Positions 36,733 to 46,522 are shown, counted from the stretch's first letter. The stretch is 64,000 nt of DNA from G963677485 sp942492855 (GCA_942492855.1 OW818647.1:1488001-1552000); one strand, 5' to 3'. Notes: generated by a model from the letters alone, not told the origin. Numbers and translations: made by a program.

Positions 36733-39492
36733 ATGCGAACCCATACATTCACAACCATCTGCACCGCATTGATTACGCTCGCCTCGGTCTGGGCCGCCGC
36801 CGCGCCTAACACCGAACTGTCCAACAAGCACTATAAAATCATACTGAATAGCACCAAACCCAGCGTGGCCTCGATAGAGAACCGCTGCATGGGCCGCTTC
36901 AGCACGATCTACAAACCGCGCATAGCTCAGCCGTTCTTCGCAGCCACTCTTCGTGAGGCCAATCCGGCCCCAGGACAGAAGGCCAAAAGCTGGAGCGTCA
37001 CCTCGCTGGACTTCACCACCCGGAGCATCAAGACGGTCAAGATGTCCGCCGACAGCACCACCACCTGGAACATGCTCTGGCAGTCCGGCAGCCAGCGGCT
37101 AGAGGCTAACCTACTCATACACACGGATGCAAGCCTCGAAAGCAAATGGAGCTTCTCGCTCAAGTCAAACGGCGAACTCGACGCCACGTTCGCTTTTCCT
37201 GTGCTCGATGGCCTCAAGATCGGTCCGAAACCTGAAGAAGCATACTATTTCCACCCGCGGTTCAGCGGTCTGTTGAATGACGTCCCTATCGAGCTGGCCA
37301 CGACCTACGGCCAGTATGCCCGAATGCAGGTCATGGACGCCTACCATCCATCTGGTGCTGGTGAGAACCGCCCCGCTGGCCTATACGTGGTGACTCACGA
37401 CCGCAGTATGATGCGGAAGTCCTACGAGCTGACCAAGCGCGAGACGGGCGTGAACCCCATCAAGCTGCGCGATGATTACGGCTTCCCGTTTTCGAATACA
37501 CTCAAGTCCACGGACGGAATCGGCATGGCCGTGAACTGGATGCGCATCCCGCTTCAGACGGGTAAACCCTATACCATACCCTCCGTGGTGATTGGGGTCG
37601 GCGCCGGTGACTGGCGTGATGCGCTCAAGAGCTACCGAACCTGGGTCGATACCTGGTATAAACCCCGCGACAGGGGAGCCAAATCGAGCTTCCTGCACAC
37701 CTCCTTTGATCTCTTCTCGCAGCCCAACTGCGACGCCGCGCTGGCGGAACTCGATAAATACCCCACACCCGAGTACATGCAGTTCATGGTGCAAAAGAAC
37801 CGAATCCTGGGCGAGTATGGCTACCGCGACGACTGGAGCCTGGCCGAACTACAGCGGTTCGTCAGCGAGTGCAAACGCAGAGGGATAGCAACCAACCACT
37901 ATGTGGAGGGCTACATCGCCTCTAAAACCACGCAGGTCTGGAAGGATCACGGCACCGAATGGGGCCAGATGCAGGGTAAGGAGTACCAAGTGGGGTTCGC
38001 CAACCAGTGTATGTGGCTGTGTCACCCAGGCTGGCACGAGTGGCTGGCGGTCGAAACCACCCGCCTTGCCAGGGATTTGAAGCTGGATTCCATCTATCTG
38101 GACGAAGTGGGATGGGGCACCGGCGACAAGAGCACATCGGACAATCCTGCCCACAACCCGGGCCGGTTCCAACAGGACGGCGCCATGACCGGTGCCCGCA
38201 ATCTGCTGAAAAAAGTGCGGGCCGGGCTGGATCAAGTGAACCCGGATATCACAATATATACCGAAGGTCCTGCCGTGGATGGCCTGTTACCCTACCTGGA
38301 CGGTGTGGAGGACTACACCTGCGTTCAGTTCAAATCCTACCCAGCCGCTTACCGAATTCCGGTACACTTCATGCGATTTGTGTTTCCCGAATTCAAGTTC
38401 GCGGACATACCCGATGGCACTCCAGGCGAGATCGACACCCAGTTGAAGCTCTGCCTGTTCAACGGTACGGGGTTCATGGCCTCGATGCAGGAGGCCGGGG
38501 TTCCCGGGAGCTGGCTCGGTCGAATCCACGCTATCCTTCGCGACCACCGCGATGCGTTCACGGAGCTGCATCCGAAGCCGCTGGTCGCCACCTTGGCCAA
38601 CGGAGTCTACAGCAACCGCTTCACCAGCCCTGCCAAGACCGTATATACGCTGTTCAACAACAACGACTACCCGGTATCTGGGCAGGTTCTGTCGCTGCCG
38701 ATAACGGCCAACCGGCACTGGGTCGACCTGTTGAACCACACCGCCCTCAGAGTCGATCAGACAAGAGAGGGTGCCCGTGCGGTCATGCAGATCGCCCCAA
38801 CAGATGTGGCAGTGATTGCATCCCTGCCGGCGCTGCTCAAGATGAGACGAAACGGCGAAAGGGTGTGGGTGAGTGTGCCAAAATCTCCTGCCGCTGACAG
38901 GATATCACTCAACCTGCTCCACCAGGACGGCAAACTTTATGCGAACCGACCGTTCACACCCTCAAACCAAGGTTTCAGCCTTGCTGAGGTCACATCCAAA
39001 GGCAGATACCATGCGGTGTTGAAGCTGTACCGTGAGGGTGTGATGCTGGATATGCTCGCACTGCCGGAGCTCACCACGCTCGATCTGGCTCCCGACGCCG
39101 TCGTGACCGGCTCTGTGCGGAGCGCTGAGAGTAAAGTGCTCAACAGCGCAGCCGGCGGGAGCTACACCCTTCGATGGGATGACAAACCGCGCTGGGTGCA
39201 ATACACATGGTCAATCCCGCAGACGTTCAATACCAGCGCGCTGCGGTGCGCCAACTACTTCGGTGACGTATATACCCCGCAGATTTACCGGTATCTGATC
39301 TCAGACGATGGGCAGACGTGGAAAGCCATATCCGAGATCAACCGCGAAGGCAAGACCAACTTCGATACTCAAGACCTGCTGCCCACGGTCACCACACGCT
39401 ACCTGCGTCTGGAGATACAGAAAGGCGGTCTGTGGGGCGATGCCTCGGAAATGGTGCGCTGGCGGATATATTGCAAGCCGCCAGTCGAATGA
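36733..39492 (+). CDS. Exported DUF6259-like TIM-barrel glycosidase with C-terminal discoidin-like domain
   Basis: A 919-aa secreted protein. ATG 36733 is preceded by AGGAG (5 nt) and gives a signal peptide (MRTHTFTTICTALITLASVWA). Residues about 30-300 form a galactose-mutarotase-like beta domain, followed by a barrel with GIATNHYVEGYIASKTT, GWHEWLAVETTRLARDLK and LDSIYLDEVGWG. The last Asp-Glu pair sits where such enzymes carry catalytic acids. YTEGPAVDGLLPYLDGVEDY follows. The C-terminal 140 residues (PDAVVTGSVRSAESK to MVRWRIYC) are F5/8-C-like. The set matches the DUF6259 type of uncharacterised glycosidases. Expressed from a promoter shared with the divergent beta-helix gene and closed by a strong terminator. 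Confidence 0.72.
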   Translation: MRTHTFTTICTALITLASVWAAAAPNTELSNKHYKIILNSTKPSVASIENRCMGRFSTIYKPRIAQPFFAATLREANPAPGQKAKSWSVTSLDFTTRSIKTVKMSADSTTTWNMLWQSGSQRLEANLLIHTDASLESKWSFSLKSNGELDATFAFPVLDGLKIGPKPEEAYYFHPRFSGLLNDVPIELATTYGQYARMQVMDAYHPSGAGENRPAGLYVVTHDRSMMRKSYELTKRETGVNPIKLRDDYGFPFSNTLKSTDGIGMAVNWMRIPLQTGKPYTIPSVVIGVGAGDWRDALKSYRTWVDTWYKPRDRGAKSSFLHTSFDLFSQPNCDAALAELDKYPTPEYMQFMVQKNRILGEYGYRDDWSLAELQRFVSECKRRGIATNHYVEGYIASKTTQVWKDHGTEWGQMQGKEYQVGFANQCMWLCHPGWHEWLAVETTRLARDLKLDSIYLDEVGWGTGDKSTSDNPAHNPGRFQQDGAMTGARNLLKKVRAGLDQVNPDITIYTEGPAVDGLLPYLDGVEDYTCVQFKSYPAAYRIPVHFMRFVFPEFKFADIPDGTPGEIDTQLKLCLFNGTGFMASMQEAGVPGSWLGRIHAILRDHRDAFTELHPKPLVATLANGVYSNRFTSPAKTVYTLFNNNDYPVSGQVLSLPITANRHWVDLLNHTALRVDQTREGARAVMQIAPTDVAVIASLPALLKMRRNGERVWVSVPKSPAADRISLNLLHQDGKLYANRPFTPSNQGFSLAEVTSKGRYHAVLKLYREGVMLDMLALPELTTLDLAPDAVVTGSVRSAESKVLNSAAGGSYTLRWDDKPRWVQYTWSIPQTFNTSALRCANYFGDVYTPQIYRYLISDDGQTWKAISEINREGKTNFDTQDLLPTVTTRYLRLEIQKGGLWGDASEMVRWRIYCKPPVE

Positions 39493-39495
39493 AAA

Positions 39496-39518
39496 TGGGG
39501 CACGGCAACCGTGCCCCA
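39496..39518. terminator. Bidirectional terminator between converging genes
   Basis: The perfect 10-bp stem TGGGGCACGG with loop CAA lies between the stop codons of the plus-strand glycosidase and the minus-strand RND gene. It is flanked by AAAA on one side and a short T run on the other. Confidence 0.75.
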
Positions 39519-39540
39519 TTACGGCGAACCGCCACAGCCT

Positions 39541-42500
39541 CTAGTGAGTGCTGACCGTTTCGTCTTTCATCTGACTCTTCGATGCCTGATACCTGTCCAT
39601 ATAGCTGCGAGCACTGGACTTGGTGTGCTCCACCGCCAGATAGACAGCCGGCAGAACCAGGAGGGTGAAGAGCGTGGAGGTGACCAACCCGCCGATCATC
39701 ACGATCGCCAGCGGTCGTTCGATCTCGGCTCCCACACCGCCGCTGATGAGTATCGGCAGCAGCCCGAGCGCGGCGCAGGATGCCGTCATCAGCTTCGGAC
39801 GCAGCCGTTGCACACTCGCTAGCCGGATCGCCTGCTCTTTAGTGTGGCCATCGGCGATGAAATCACCGGTCTGCGTCAACAACACCAGGCTGTTTTGCAC
39901 CGCAATGCCAAACAACGCGATGAACCCGACGGCTGAGGACACATTCAAGCTTTCGCCTGTGACCAACAGCGAGACCACCCCTCCGATGAACGCACTGGGC
40001 ACGGTGGCCAGTATCATGCCGGCGTGTGAGGCTGATCGCAACGCCATAAACAGCAGCATGAACACCACAGCAAGTGCCACCACGGTGGCCAGCAGAAGGG
40101 ACTTCATGGCGCGCTGCTGATTCTGGAACTGCCCGCCGAATACCACATAATACTCCTGCGGAAGGTTCAGGCCGCGCAGTCCCTGTTTGATGTCGGCCAC
40201 CACGCTGCCCAGGTCGCGTCCCTGAATGCTCGCATCGATGCCAAAGCGCCGGTTCATGGCCTCCCGCCAGATGACATTCGGCCCCTCAGAAAGCACCACT
40301 GTGGCCACCTGAGAGAGCGGAATTTGATACCCCGCAGGCGTGTCCACCATGATATTGGCGAGTGCCTCCGGGTCGCCGCGCAGCGAATCTGGGTATCTTA
40401 CAAACACCCCGTAGCTGCGCTGGTTCTTCCAGACCTGGGTCAGCTCCTCACCGCCGATCGCCAATTGCACGATCTCAGAGATATGCCCCACCGACACCCC
40501 GTATCGAGCGGCCGCCTGGCGGTCGATCTGAACCTGCAACTGCGGGATACCCGTGGCCTGATCCATCTTCACATCCTCGACACCCTTCACACCACGCATG
40601 ATCTCCTCGATCTGCTTGCCTTTCTGTGACAGGGTTTGGATGTCCGGTCCAAACAGCTTCACCTGCAGAGGGGCCGGGGTGCCCTCCAGGCTCTCGCTGA
40701 TTTTGTTTTGCAGTGGCTGTGTGAAGGCCACAGCCACGCCGGTGATTGTAGCTATCTGTTCTCGAATCTCCGCCAGAATCTGATCCGATGATTTGGTCAG
40801 TTTGTGTCGCGGCTTCAGGTTGACGAATATCTCGCCGGAGTTTACCGGCAAAACGCAGCCGATGGCGCGTTCAGAACGGCCGTTGCGCCGGACGACCTCT
40901 GCGATGTTTGGATTCTTACTGAGCAGTTCCTCTATCTGCAGGGTGATGCGGTTGTTTTCCTCAAGCGAGGTTTCGGCAGGCGTCATGGTGGAGATAAACC
41001 ACGAGCCCTCGTCCAGTTTCGGCATGAAGTCGCGCCCGACCATCATGGCACCGAATGCCGTGGGGATGAGTAGTGCGAAAGCTACCCCTATGACCACCCA
41101 GCGATGGTGCAGCGCGTATTCGAGTGCCGGCACGTAGCCGCGCTTGATCCAACTGACGAACTTCACTTCGCCTTCCGTGGTATCGCCGGTTTTCGGATGC
41201 AGGAACCGACTGGCCAGCACCGGTGTGACGGTCACTGACAGCACCAGCGCCACCAGCATAGCCGCCGCCACCGTGATGGCCAAAGGCCTGAACAGCAGCC
41301 CCTCAATGCCGCCCATCAAGAACAACGGCAGGAATACTGCCACTATCACCAAAGTCGCGAAGGCGATGGGGCGCCCCACTTCGATGGCTGCCCGTTGGGC
41401 AACATGCTCCTTCACTGCAGGATCATTGAGATTGCTCCTGCTGCTGTGAAAGCGGTGGTAGATGTTCTCCACCATGATGATCGAGGCGTCAACCATAATT
41501 CCAACCGCAATCGCAAGTCCGCCGAGTGACATGGTATTCAACCCGATGCCCATTTTGCGCATGAGGATACCTGCGATCATGACCGACAGGGGCAGCGACG
41601 CGGCCACAATCAGCGTGCTGCGCAGATGGCCCAGGAAAACCAGCAGCACCAGAATGACTAGTACCGCACCATACAGAATGGCGTGGGTCACACTAGACAG
41701 CGACTGCTCAATGAGGTGGGTCTGGTCGTAGTAGGGTATCAATTTGACACCCTTTGGCAGCGTGGTGTGCATGTCATCAATCGCCTTTTCAATGCCTGCC
41801 ACTACTTTCACGGTGTCGGCATCTGGCTGTTTGATGACCAGCGCGACGACGGTCTCCTTGCCGTTCATGCTGGCGATCCCTCGCCGAATCGCAGTGCTGT
41901 CCTGCACATCGGCGATGTCATTCAGATAGAGCGGAATGCCGTTGCGCTCCGATATCACTGTCTTCTGGATATCGTCCAGCGAGGTATACCGCCCGATTCC
42001 GCGCACGGTATACTCCGTGCTGCCTGTGCTGATGAAACCGCCTGCTGCGTTCTCATTGCCGCTCTTGATGGCCTCTTCAACCTCGGCCAGTTTGACGTTA
42101 TACGAGCGCAGTTTGTTGGGGTCTATGGTCACTCGGTATTGCCGTACACTCCCGCCCATATTCAGCACTTCGGCGACGCCGGGCACCGTCAACAGGTTAT
42201 ACCGAACCTGCCATTCTGCGATCTCCCGCATCTCAGCCGGTGGAAGGTCACCCTGAATGGCCAGTTCATACACCTCAGCCAGACGAGTCGTGGCACTGCT
42301 CAGTGTCGCAGGTTCGGTGCCGGGAGGCAGGAGTGCCGCCACTTGAGCCATCCGCTCAGACACAAACTGCCGGGCCCGCCAGAATTCGGTCTCGATGTCA
42401 AACTCAACCACGACTGACGACAGTCCCTGGGTGGTCTGTGACCGTATCCTGCGCACTCCGGGCAGACCGTTCATCGACGCTTCCATCGGCCGCGTGATCA

Positions 42501-42711
42501 TCATCTCGATCTCTTCCGGGGCCATCGCTTCATTCTCAACGACGACGGTGAACACCGGGATGGTGATGTCGGGATAGACGTTTCGAGGCATCTGCTGGTA
42601 TGCCATCACCCCAAATACCAGGGCCATACCCACCAGCATGATCACCAGAGCCTTCTGTTTGAAGGAGTTCTGGATGATTCGGGTTATCCAACTTCCTTGA
42701 CTTGTTTCCAT
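39541..42711 (-). CDS. Heavy-metal-type RND efflux permease (CusA/CzcA family)
   Basis: A 1056-aa inner-membrane RND pump. TM4 has SLGGLAIAVGIMVDASIIMVENIYHR. Having one Asp (VDAS) rather than VDD is the pattern of CusA-like heavy-metal pumps. I cannot find the central methionine of the CusA relay (the segment reads NKISESLEGTPAPL), so copper specificity is not established. ATG 42711 has AGGAG 5 nt upstream and starts METSQGSW. An upstream in-frame extension overlaps the MFP gene end and is not used. It is the last gene of a CusCBA-like operon. Confidence 0.9.
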   Translation of the reverse strand: METSQGSWITRIIQNSFKQKALVIMLVGMALVFGVMAYQQMPRNVYPDITIPVFTVVVENEAMAPEEIEMMITRPMEASMNGLPGVRRIRSQTTQGLSSVVVEFDIETEFWRARQFVSERMAQVAALLPPGTEPATLSSATTRLAEVYELAIQGDLPPAEMREIAEWQVRYNLLTVPGVAEVLNMGGSVRQYRVTIDPNKLRSYNVKLAEVEEAIKSGNENAAGGFISTGSTEYTVRGIGRYTSLDDIQKTVISERNGIPLYLNDIADVQDSTAIRRGIASMNGKETVVALVIKQPDADTVKVVAGIEKAIDDMHTTLPKGVKLIPYYDQTHLIEQSLSSVTHAILYGAVLVILVLLVFLGHLRSTLIVAASLPLSVMIAGILMRKMGIGLNTMSLGGLAIAVGIMVDASIIMVENIYHRFHSSRSNLNDPAVKEHVAQRAAIEVGRPIAFATLVIVAVFLPLFLMGGIEGLLFRPLAITVAAAMLVALVLSVTVTPVLASRFLHPKTGDTTEGEVKFVSWIKRGYVPALEYALHHRWVVIGVAFALLIPTAFGAMMVGRDFMPKLDEGSWFISTMTPAETSLEENNRITLQIEELLSKNPNIAEVVRRNGRSERAIGCVLPVNSGEIFVNLKPRHKLTKSSDQILAEIREQIATITGVAVAFTQPLQNKISESLEGTPAPLQVKLFGPDIQTLSQKGKQIEEIMRGVKGVEDVKMDQATGIPQLQVQIDRQAAARYGVSVGHISEIVQLAIGGEELTQVWKNQRSYGVFVRYPDSLRGDPEALANIMVDTPAGYQIPLSQVATVVLSEGPNVIWREAMNRRFGIDASIQGRDLGSVVADIKQGLRGLNLPQEYYVVFGGQFQNQQRAMKSLLLATVVALAVVFMLLFMALRSASHAGMILATVPSAFIGGVVSLLVTGESLNVSSAVGFIALFGIAVQNSLVLLTQTGDFIADGHTKEQAIRLASVQRLRPKLMTASCAALGLLPILISGGVGAEIERPLAIVMIGGLVTSTLFTLLVLPAVYLAVEHTKSSARSYMDRYQASKSQMKDETVSTH

Positions 42712-42719
42712 CTCAGCTC

Positions 42720-44267
42720 CTAGTGCCCGTCCGTGCATCCGGCTTTAAGCTGACCGGAGCCTAATGCAGTTTTGAGCTGGTATGCGCCTGTGGTGACGAC
42801 CGGTGTACCTGGCTGCAGACCGCTGGCTATCTCCACCAGCAGCCCCTGACCGGCGCCGGTGGTCACTTCCAGCTTGTCATAGGCGCCGCAGGCATTTGTA
42901 TTGGCCTTGATGTCCTCATCACATTCCATGCATGGTGTGAACACTATCTTCTTCCCGGCATCGTCGAGAACCGCATTTTTGGGAACCAGCACGCAGCTAC
43001 TGCCGGTGCCAGTGGTGAGCAGCACGTTAGCGAACATCTCGCCGCGCAACAGAGCCTGGTTGTTGGGCACCACGCACCGGATTTTGGCGGTGCGGGTTTC
43101 GTGATTCAGAATGTCGCTAATGGAATTCACATTGCCGGTGAATACCTTCGCAGGATAAGCATCGACCCTGATCTCCGCATTCTGTCCCTTACGAACCTGG
43201 GCGATGTCCTTCTCGTAGATGTCCGCCTCCACCATGACCTGCGAGAGGTTCGCTACGGTAAACATCGCATCCGATGGCGAAGCCATCTGGCCGACGTTGG
43301 TATGACGCGCCGCGATACGCCCGGCGATGGGTGATGTGACCTGAAGCGTGTCGCCCGTCCCTGCTGGCTGAGCCCCGAGCAGCTTGATTTTGTCTATCGA
43401 TGACTGCAGCTCCACCTGAGCGGCCGATACGGCCGATCTGGCCGACTGCACAGCCCTGGTGTCCACAATCTTGCCTGATAGGAGCTTCTCCTCGCGCGAA
43501 AGATACTGCTTGGTGACTTCCGCTTTGGCCTGCATTGTGCTCACGCGCCCGTCAGCCTGGCTTACCCTCGATCTCGCCGCATCAACGGCCAAGCTATCGC
43601 GTTTCAGCTCCGCTTCAGCGGTCTCCAGTTCTTGTTTTGAGACTATTTTTTCTGCATACAGCTCTTTCGCCCTCTGCAGTTTAACCTTACACTGCACCAG
43701 TTCGGACTCCGCCTGAGCCAGTTCGCTTTTCGCCTGCGAGAGCAGGCTTTTCGCATCCGCCAGATCGCCCTGGGCGCCCAGGTGTTCGGAGCGCGCCTCC
43801 TCAACCGGCCTTACGCTGTTCGCGCCGAGTTTGGCCATCTCCATTTCCCGTTGAAGGCCCTGCTTCGCCGCATTGAGTGACGCCTGGGCTCTGCGGTAGT
43901 CCGCCCGTGCTTCGGCCAGATCCACGCTGGAGATGATGGCCATCACTTGCCCTTTACGCACGGTGTCGCCGACCGTGCCGTAAGCAGCGACCACCTTACC
44001 CTCGATTCTCGGGCTGATGCTCACCAGGCTGTCAGGCATCACCATGACCCTGCCTGTGGCTGTGACCGTCTGCCTGCGTACGCCCTTGGTCGCCATGGCC
44101 AGATGTAGACCAGCTATTTTGGTGGCTTCGTCTGCGTGGCTTGCGGCCTCTGTCTCCGCAGCCACTGCCTCGTGTCCATGATCTACCGGTTTTTGAACAA
44201 GCCAGTAGGTCACTGCTGAAGAGCCGATGATCGCCGCCAATATCCCGAGTGTATTTTTCATTTTCAT
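42720..44267 (-). CDS. Metal-efflux periplasmic adaptor (CusB/CzcB-like)
   Basis: A 515-aa membrane-fusion protein. The N-terminal signal-anchor is followed by a His-containing stretch (DHGHEAVAAETEAASHADE). Lipoyl halves flank a very long coiled hairpin (about 100-300; repeated AxAELxxA heptads). A beta-barrel (VRKGQNAEIRVDAYPAKVF) follows. Near the C-terminus it has an unusual Cys cluster (TPCMECDEDIKANTNACG) and ends CTDGH; these could bind metal. Start ATG 44267 overlaps the stop of the upstream gene (ATGA) and has GGAGG 7 nt before it. It bridges the RND pump and the TolC-type channel. Confidence 0.88.
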   Translation of the reverse strand: MKMKNTLGILAAIIGSSAVTYWLVQKPVDHGHEAVAAETEAASHADEATKIAGLHLAMATKGVRRQTVTATGRVMVMPDSLVSISPRIEGKVVAAYGTVGDTVRKGQVMAIISSVDLAEARADYRRAQASLNAAKQGLQREMEMAKLGANSVRPVEEARSEHLGAQGDLADAKSLLSQAKSELAQAESELVQCKVKLQRAKELYAEKIVSKQELETAEAELKRDSLAVDAARSRVSQADGRVSTMQAKAEVTKQYLSREEKLLSGKIVDTRAVQSARSAVSAAQVELQSSIDKIKLLGAQPAGTGDTLQVTSPIAGRIAARHTNVGQMASPSDAMFTVANLSQVMVEADIYEKDIAQVRKGQNAEIRVDAYPAKVFTGNVNSISDILNHETRTAKIRCVVPNNQALLRGEMFANVLLTTGTGSSCVLVPKNAVLDDAGKKIVFTPCMECDEDIKANTNACGAYDKLEVTTGAGQGLLVEIASGLQPGTPVVTTGAYQLKTALGSGQLKAGCTDGH

Positions 44268-45508
44268 TTTGCTGCCTCCAGTTGGTCCAGTTGCATCGTC
44301 CCGCACGCCCACTCCAGCTCCGCCACAGCCTTCGTATGCCTCACCAGCACCGTGGTGTATTCCGTCTTGGCATCCAGCAGTGTCCGCTGAGCCTCCAGAA
44401 CCTCCAGGTATCCGGTGGCACCTTTTTCGTAGCCTGTCTGAGCCATTCGCAGCAGCTCTTCCGACTTGCTTATGATGTGGGTGCTGAATTGGTCAACCAC
44501 TTGGCGTGATGTAGTGACCGAATTGATGGCCTGCGCCACTTCCATGCCGACGGTGTTCTGAGCAGCCAGCCGCTGTTGCTCAAGGTTTCTAAGGCTGGTT
44601 TGCGCTTGCTGGACGTCCGCTTTGGCCGACCCCCAGTCCACGATCGGCAGCGAAAGCGAGATGGCGATGCCCTCATCGCCGTCTGAATCGAAGCTGCCCT
44701 TCCTCGCCTGCAGAGCCAAGTCTGGAGTGCTTCTCAGCCGGCGGGCTTGTACCTCACCGCGTGCAGAGAGTAGCTGGGCATCGATGGCTGATAGCTCCGG
44801 CCTGAGTTTCTGTGCCGAAGCCAGTAGTGACGGCTTATCAAGTGCTGCGGTGTGTGTCTGGGGTGCATCAGTGGCTGTGAAATCTTCGCCTGTGGGACGG
44901 CCCATAAAGGTGTTTACCAACGCCTTAGCCTGGGTGAGTTCTAATACGACCTGCGACAGTTCCTGCTCCGCCCTGGTCATTTCCAGCTCAGTTTTAAGAA
45001 GCTGTGAGCCAGGCACGGTGCCGATATCAAGCTGCTTCTGCACCGCAGTTTGCAACTGACGCAACGTTCCGATGTTCTGTTGGTGCAGCTTCACTAGCTC
45101 CTGTGCGCCGACCACATCCCAATAAGCGTGTGTCAGTTGGAGCACAGTCTGCCGTCGGATAGTCGCTGCGTCAAATGCCGCGGCCAGAGACTGCGATGAT
45201 GCAATTTGGCCGCGGACACGCCGCGAGCCGTTCAGTTCCAGCGGTTGTGAGATGAGCACAGCGGCATCCGAGCCACCCACGCCCACGATGTTTGGCGATA
45301 CGGTGAATTCTGGATTCGTGAGAGCTTTGGCGGATTTCGCACCGAGCTTCGCAGCCTCAACCGATAGACAGCTTGCCGCGATGGACGGGTTGGCCTTGAG
45401 TGTGGTCTCTACAGCCTGGGCTAGTGACAGCCCGTCTGCGGTGCCAACTATAGGCAATAGACCGAGTACTGCCGCGATAGCGGGCAGTGATATATGATGA
45501 TATCCCAT
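44264..45508 (-). CDS. TolC-like outer-membrane channel of the metal-efflux operon
   Basis: A 414-aa outer-membrane factor of the CusC/CzcC type: a signal peptide (LPAIAAVLGLLPIVGTADG), an OEP repeat beginning LSLAQAVETTLKANPSIAA, and a second near residue 220 (ALDKPSLLASAQKLRPELSA). The hairpin QTGYEKGATGYLEVLEAQRTLLDAK is the C-terminal family motif. The stop overlaps the MFP start by 4 bp. A Fur-like palindrome stands 58 bp upstream of the start. Confidence 0.88.
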   Translation of the reverse strand: MGYHHISLPAIAAVLGLLPIVGTADGLSLAQAVETTLKANPSIAASCLSVEAAKLGAKSAKALTNPEFTVSPNIVGVGGSDAAVLISQPLELNGSRRVRGQIASSQSLAAAFDAATIRRQTVLQLTHAYWDVVGAQELVKLHQQNIGTLRQLQTAVQKQLDIGTVPGSQLLKTELEMTRAEQELSQVVLELTQAKALVNTFMGRPTGEDFTATDAPQTHTAALDKPSLLASAQKLRPELSAIDAQLLSARGEVQARRLRSTPDLALQARKGSFDSDGDEGIAISLSLPIVDWGSAKADVQQAQTSLRNLEQQRLAAQNTVGMEVAQAINSVTTSRQVVDQFSTHIISKSEELLRMAQTGYEKGATGYLEVLEAQRTLLDAKTEYTTVLVRHTKAVAELEWACGTMQLDQLEAAK

Positions 45509-45565
45509 TAGTTTCCTCGCTTGTGTCCACGCGCACAGTTATGCACGCGTAGGTGGGGCGGATAT

Positions 45566-45580
45566 CGATTATGATAATCG
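45566..45580. promoter_or_regulatory. Fur-family-like palindromic operator
   Basis: CGATTATGATAATCG is a perfect 6-3-6 inverted repeat made of GATAAT-type half-sites, as in Fur/Zur boxes. It lies in the 93-bp gap between the Cys-rich protein gene and the efflux operon, where an operator is expected. No regulator gene is nearby; an ArsR or MerR type site is less likely by sequence. Confidence 0.5.
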
Positions 45581-45601
45581 CTTATGTATAGGTGATGCGG
45601 G

Positions 45602-45925
45602 TTAAACTAGTGGTTCGGGAGGTTGGTATGCGCAGTCAAACGCTATGAACGGGGGTGTGGCAACTAGATGCAGGTAACTCGGCGTCAGCTCCGGAGCAAT
45701 GTGCAGAAAGAGGACACTACCAACTGCCAGATGTGTGCAGCCGTCACAACAGGGGCTGCTATCGGAATCGGCAGATTCATCTGCAGGTAAACACGCTGTG
45801 CAGGGCTGGCTGTTAATGCTGTTGTGACAATCGAAATGACAGTCACCCAGGGTGGCACAGGCGAGCAGCATCAATATCACAAGAGGAATCATATATATGA
45901 TCTTGCCTGCACGCCACATGTTCAT
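45602..45925 (-). CDS. Small Cys-rich exported protein upstream of metal-efflux genes
   Basis: A 107-aa protein with an N-terminal membrane/signal segment (IIYMIPLVILMLLACATLG). The mature region has eight Cys in about 35 residues (DCHFDCHNS, QPCTACL, PCCDGCTHL) plus three His, then a hydrophobic stretch and a Pro-rich end. I do not recognise the family. Position directly upstream of a CusCBA-like operon, and the Cys/His content, suggest periplasmic metal binding or sensing. It may be read together with the operon, though a palindrome separates them. Confidence 0.6.
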   Translation of the reverse strand: MNMWRAGKIIYMIPLVILMLLACATLGDCHFDCHNSINSQPCTACLPADESADSDSSPCCDGCTHLAVGSVLFLHIAPELTPSYLHLVATPPFIAFDCAYQPPEPLV

Positions 45926-46012
45926 ATTTTTATCATATCACAACGGGTTATGACTCAGTTCCGGCACGAGGTAAAGGCTGATCGCCTGCAATCGACACCA
46001 CTAGCCGATGGC
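45926..46012. other. Leader of the Cys-rich gene
   Basis: A short AT-rich sequence upstream of the start at 45925, up to the first repeat. No hexamers are confidently assigned. Confidence 0.3.
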
Positions 46013-46250
46013 GACGGGTTCGGTGGCCCGTCCGTGACTGCGTCCCGGTACGGGCACTGTCACCCATCGCTAATCAATAACAGCCCGCGTTCCGGCGGGC
46101 GGCGGGAAGGCTGCCTCCCATGCGCCGGCCGGAGCGAAGAGACGCCGGCCGATATTGATCAGCCGTGCGGTGCAGGAACCCGCACTGGACGCAGTTCCCG
46201 GAGCGTCAGCTCCCGGAACGTAGTCGTGTGGGTGACTAAACCCGCGGCAA
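46013..46250 (+). repeat. Multi-hairpin repeat, diverged copy
   Basis: It starts GACGGGTTC and ends GGGTGACTAAACCCGCGGCA like the other copies, and also keeps CACCCATCGCTAATCA. The stems are different sequences: GCCCGT/ACGGGC (about 46024-46056), CCCGC/GCGGG (46082-46097), CGGCCGG..CCGGCCG (about 46126-46152) and CCGGAGC/GCTCCCGG. Architecture is kept while stems are not, which is the main evidence that folding matters. Confidence 0.7.
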
Positions 46251-46332
46251 TGCGGCTGATCACCTGCGATTTGCACCAGCAACCCTTGGCGACGAATACA
46301 TGCGCTATAGAAAAGGCTGACCAGCCCGCGTC

Positions 46333-46522
46333 GACGGGTTCCATCGCCCCAAGGGGCTCCATCACCCATCGCTGATCAGATGGCTGCCCGCGTCGCTTCG
46401 CTCCTGCGGGCGCTGGCGGAGGCCTCCCGGCGCCCGCTTGCGGGCTGCAAACGACTAGACGCGCGGTGAGGGAACCCCGTGAAGGGACGCAGTCACTTGG
46501 GGTGACTAAACCCGCGGCAGCG
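46333..46522 (+). repeat. Multi-hairpin repeat, copy 3
   Basis: Nearly the same as copy 1 (6488-6680). GACGGGTTCCATCGCCCC start, CCATCACCCATCGCTGATCA, the CGCCCGCTTGCGGGC hairpin, and GGTGACTAAACCCGCGGCAG end. It lies 83 bp after the diverged copy in the same orientation. Confidence 0.8.

Noticed and set aside
45824..46375. 183-codon plus-strand frame
   Set aside because: It crosses the start of the Cys-rich gene on the other strand and two multi-hairpin repeats; the sequence is repeat translation.
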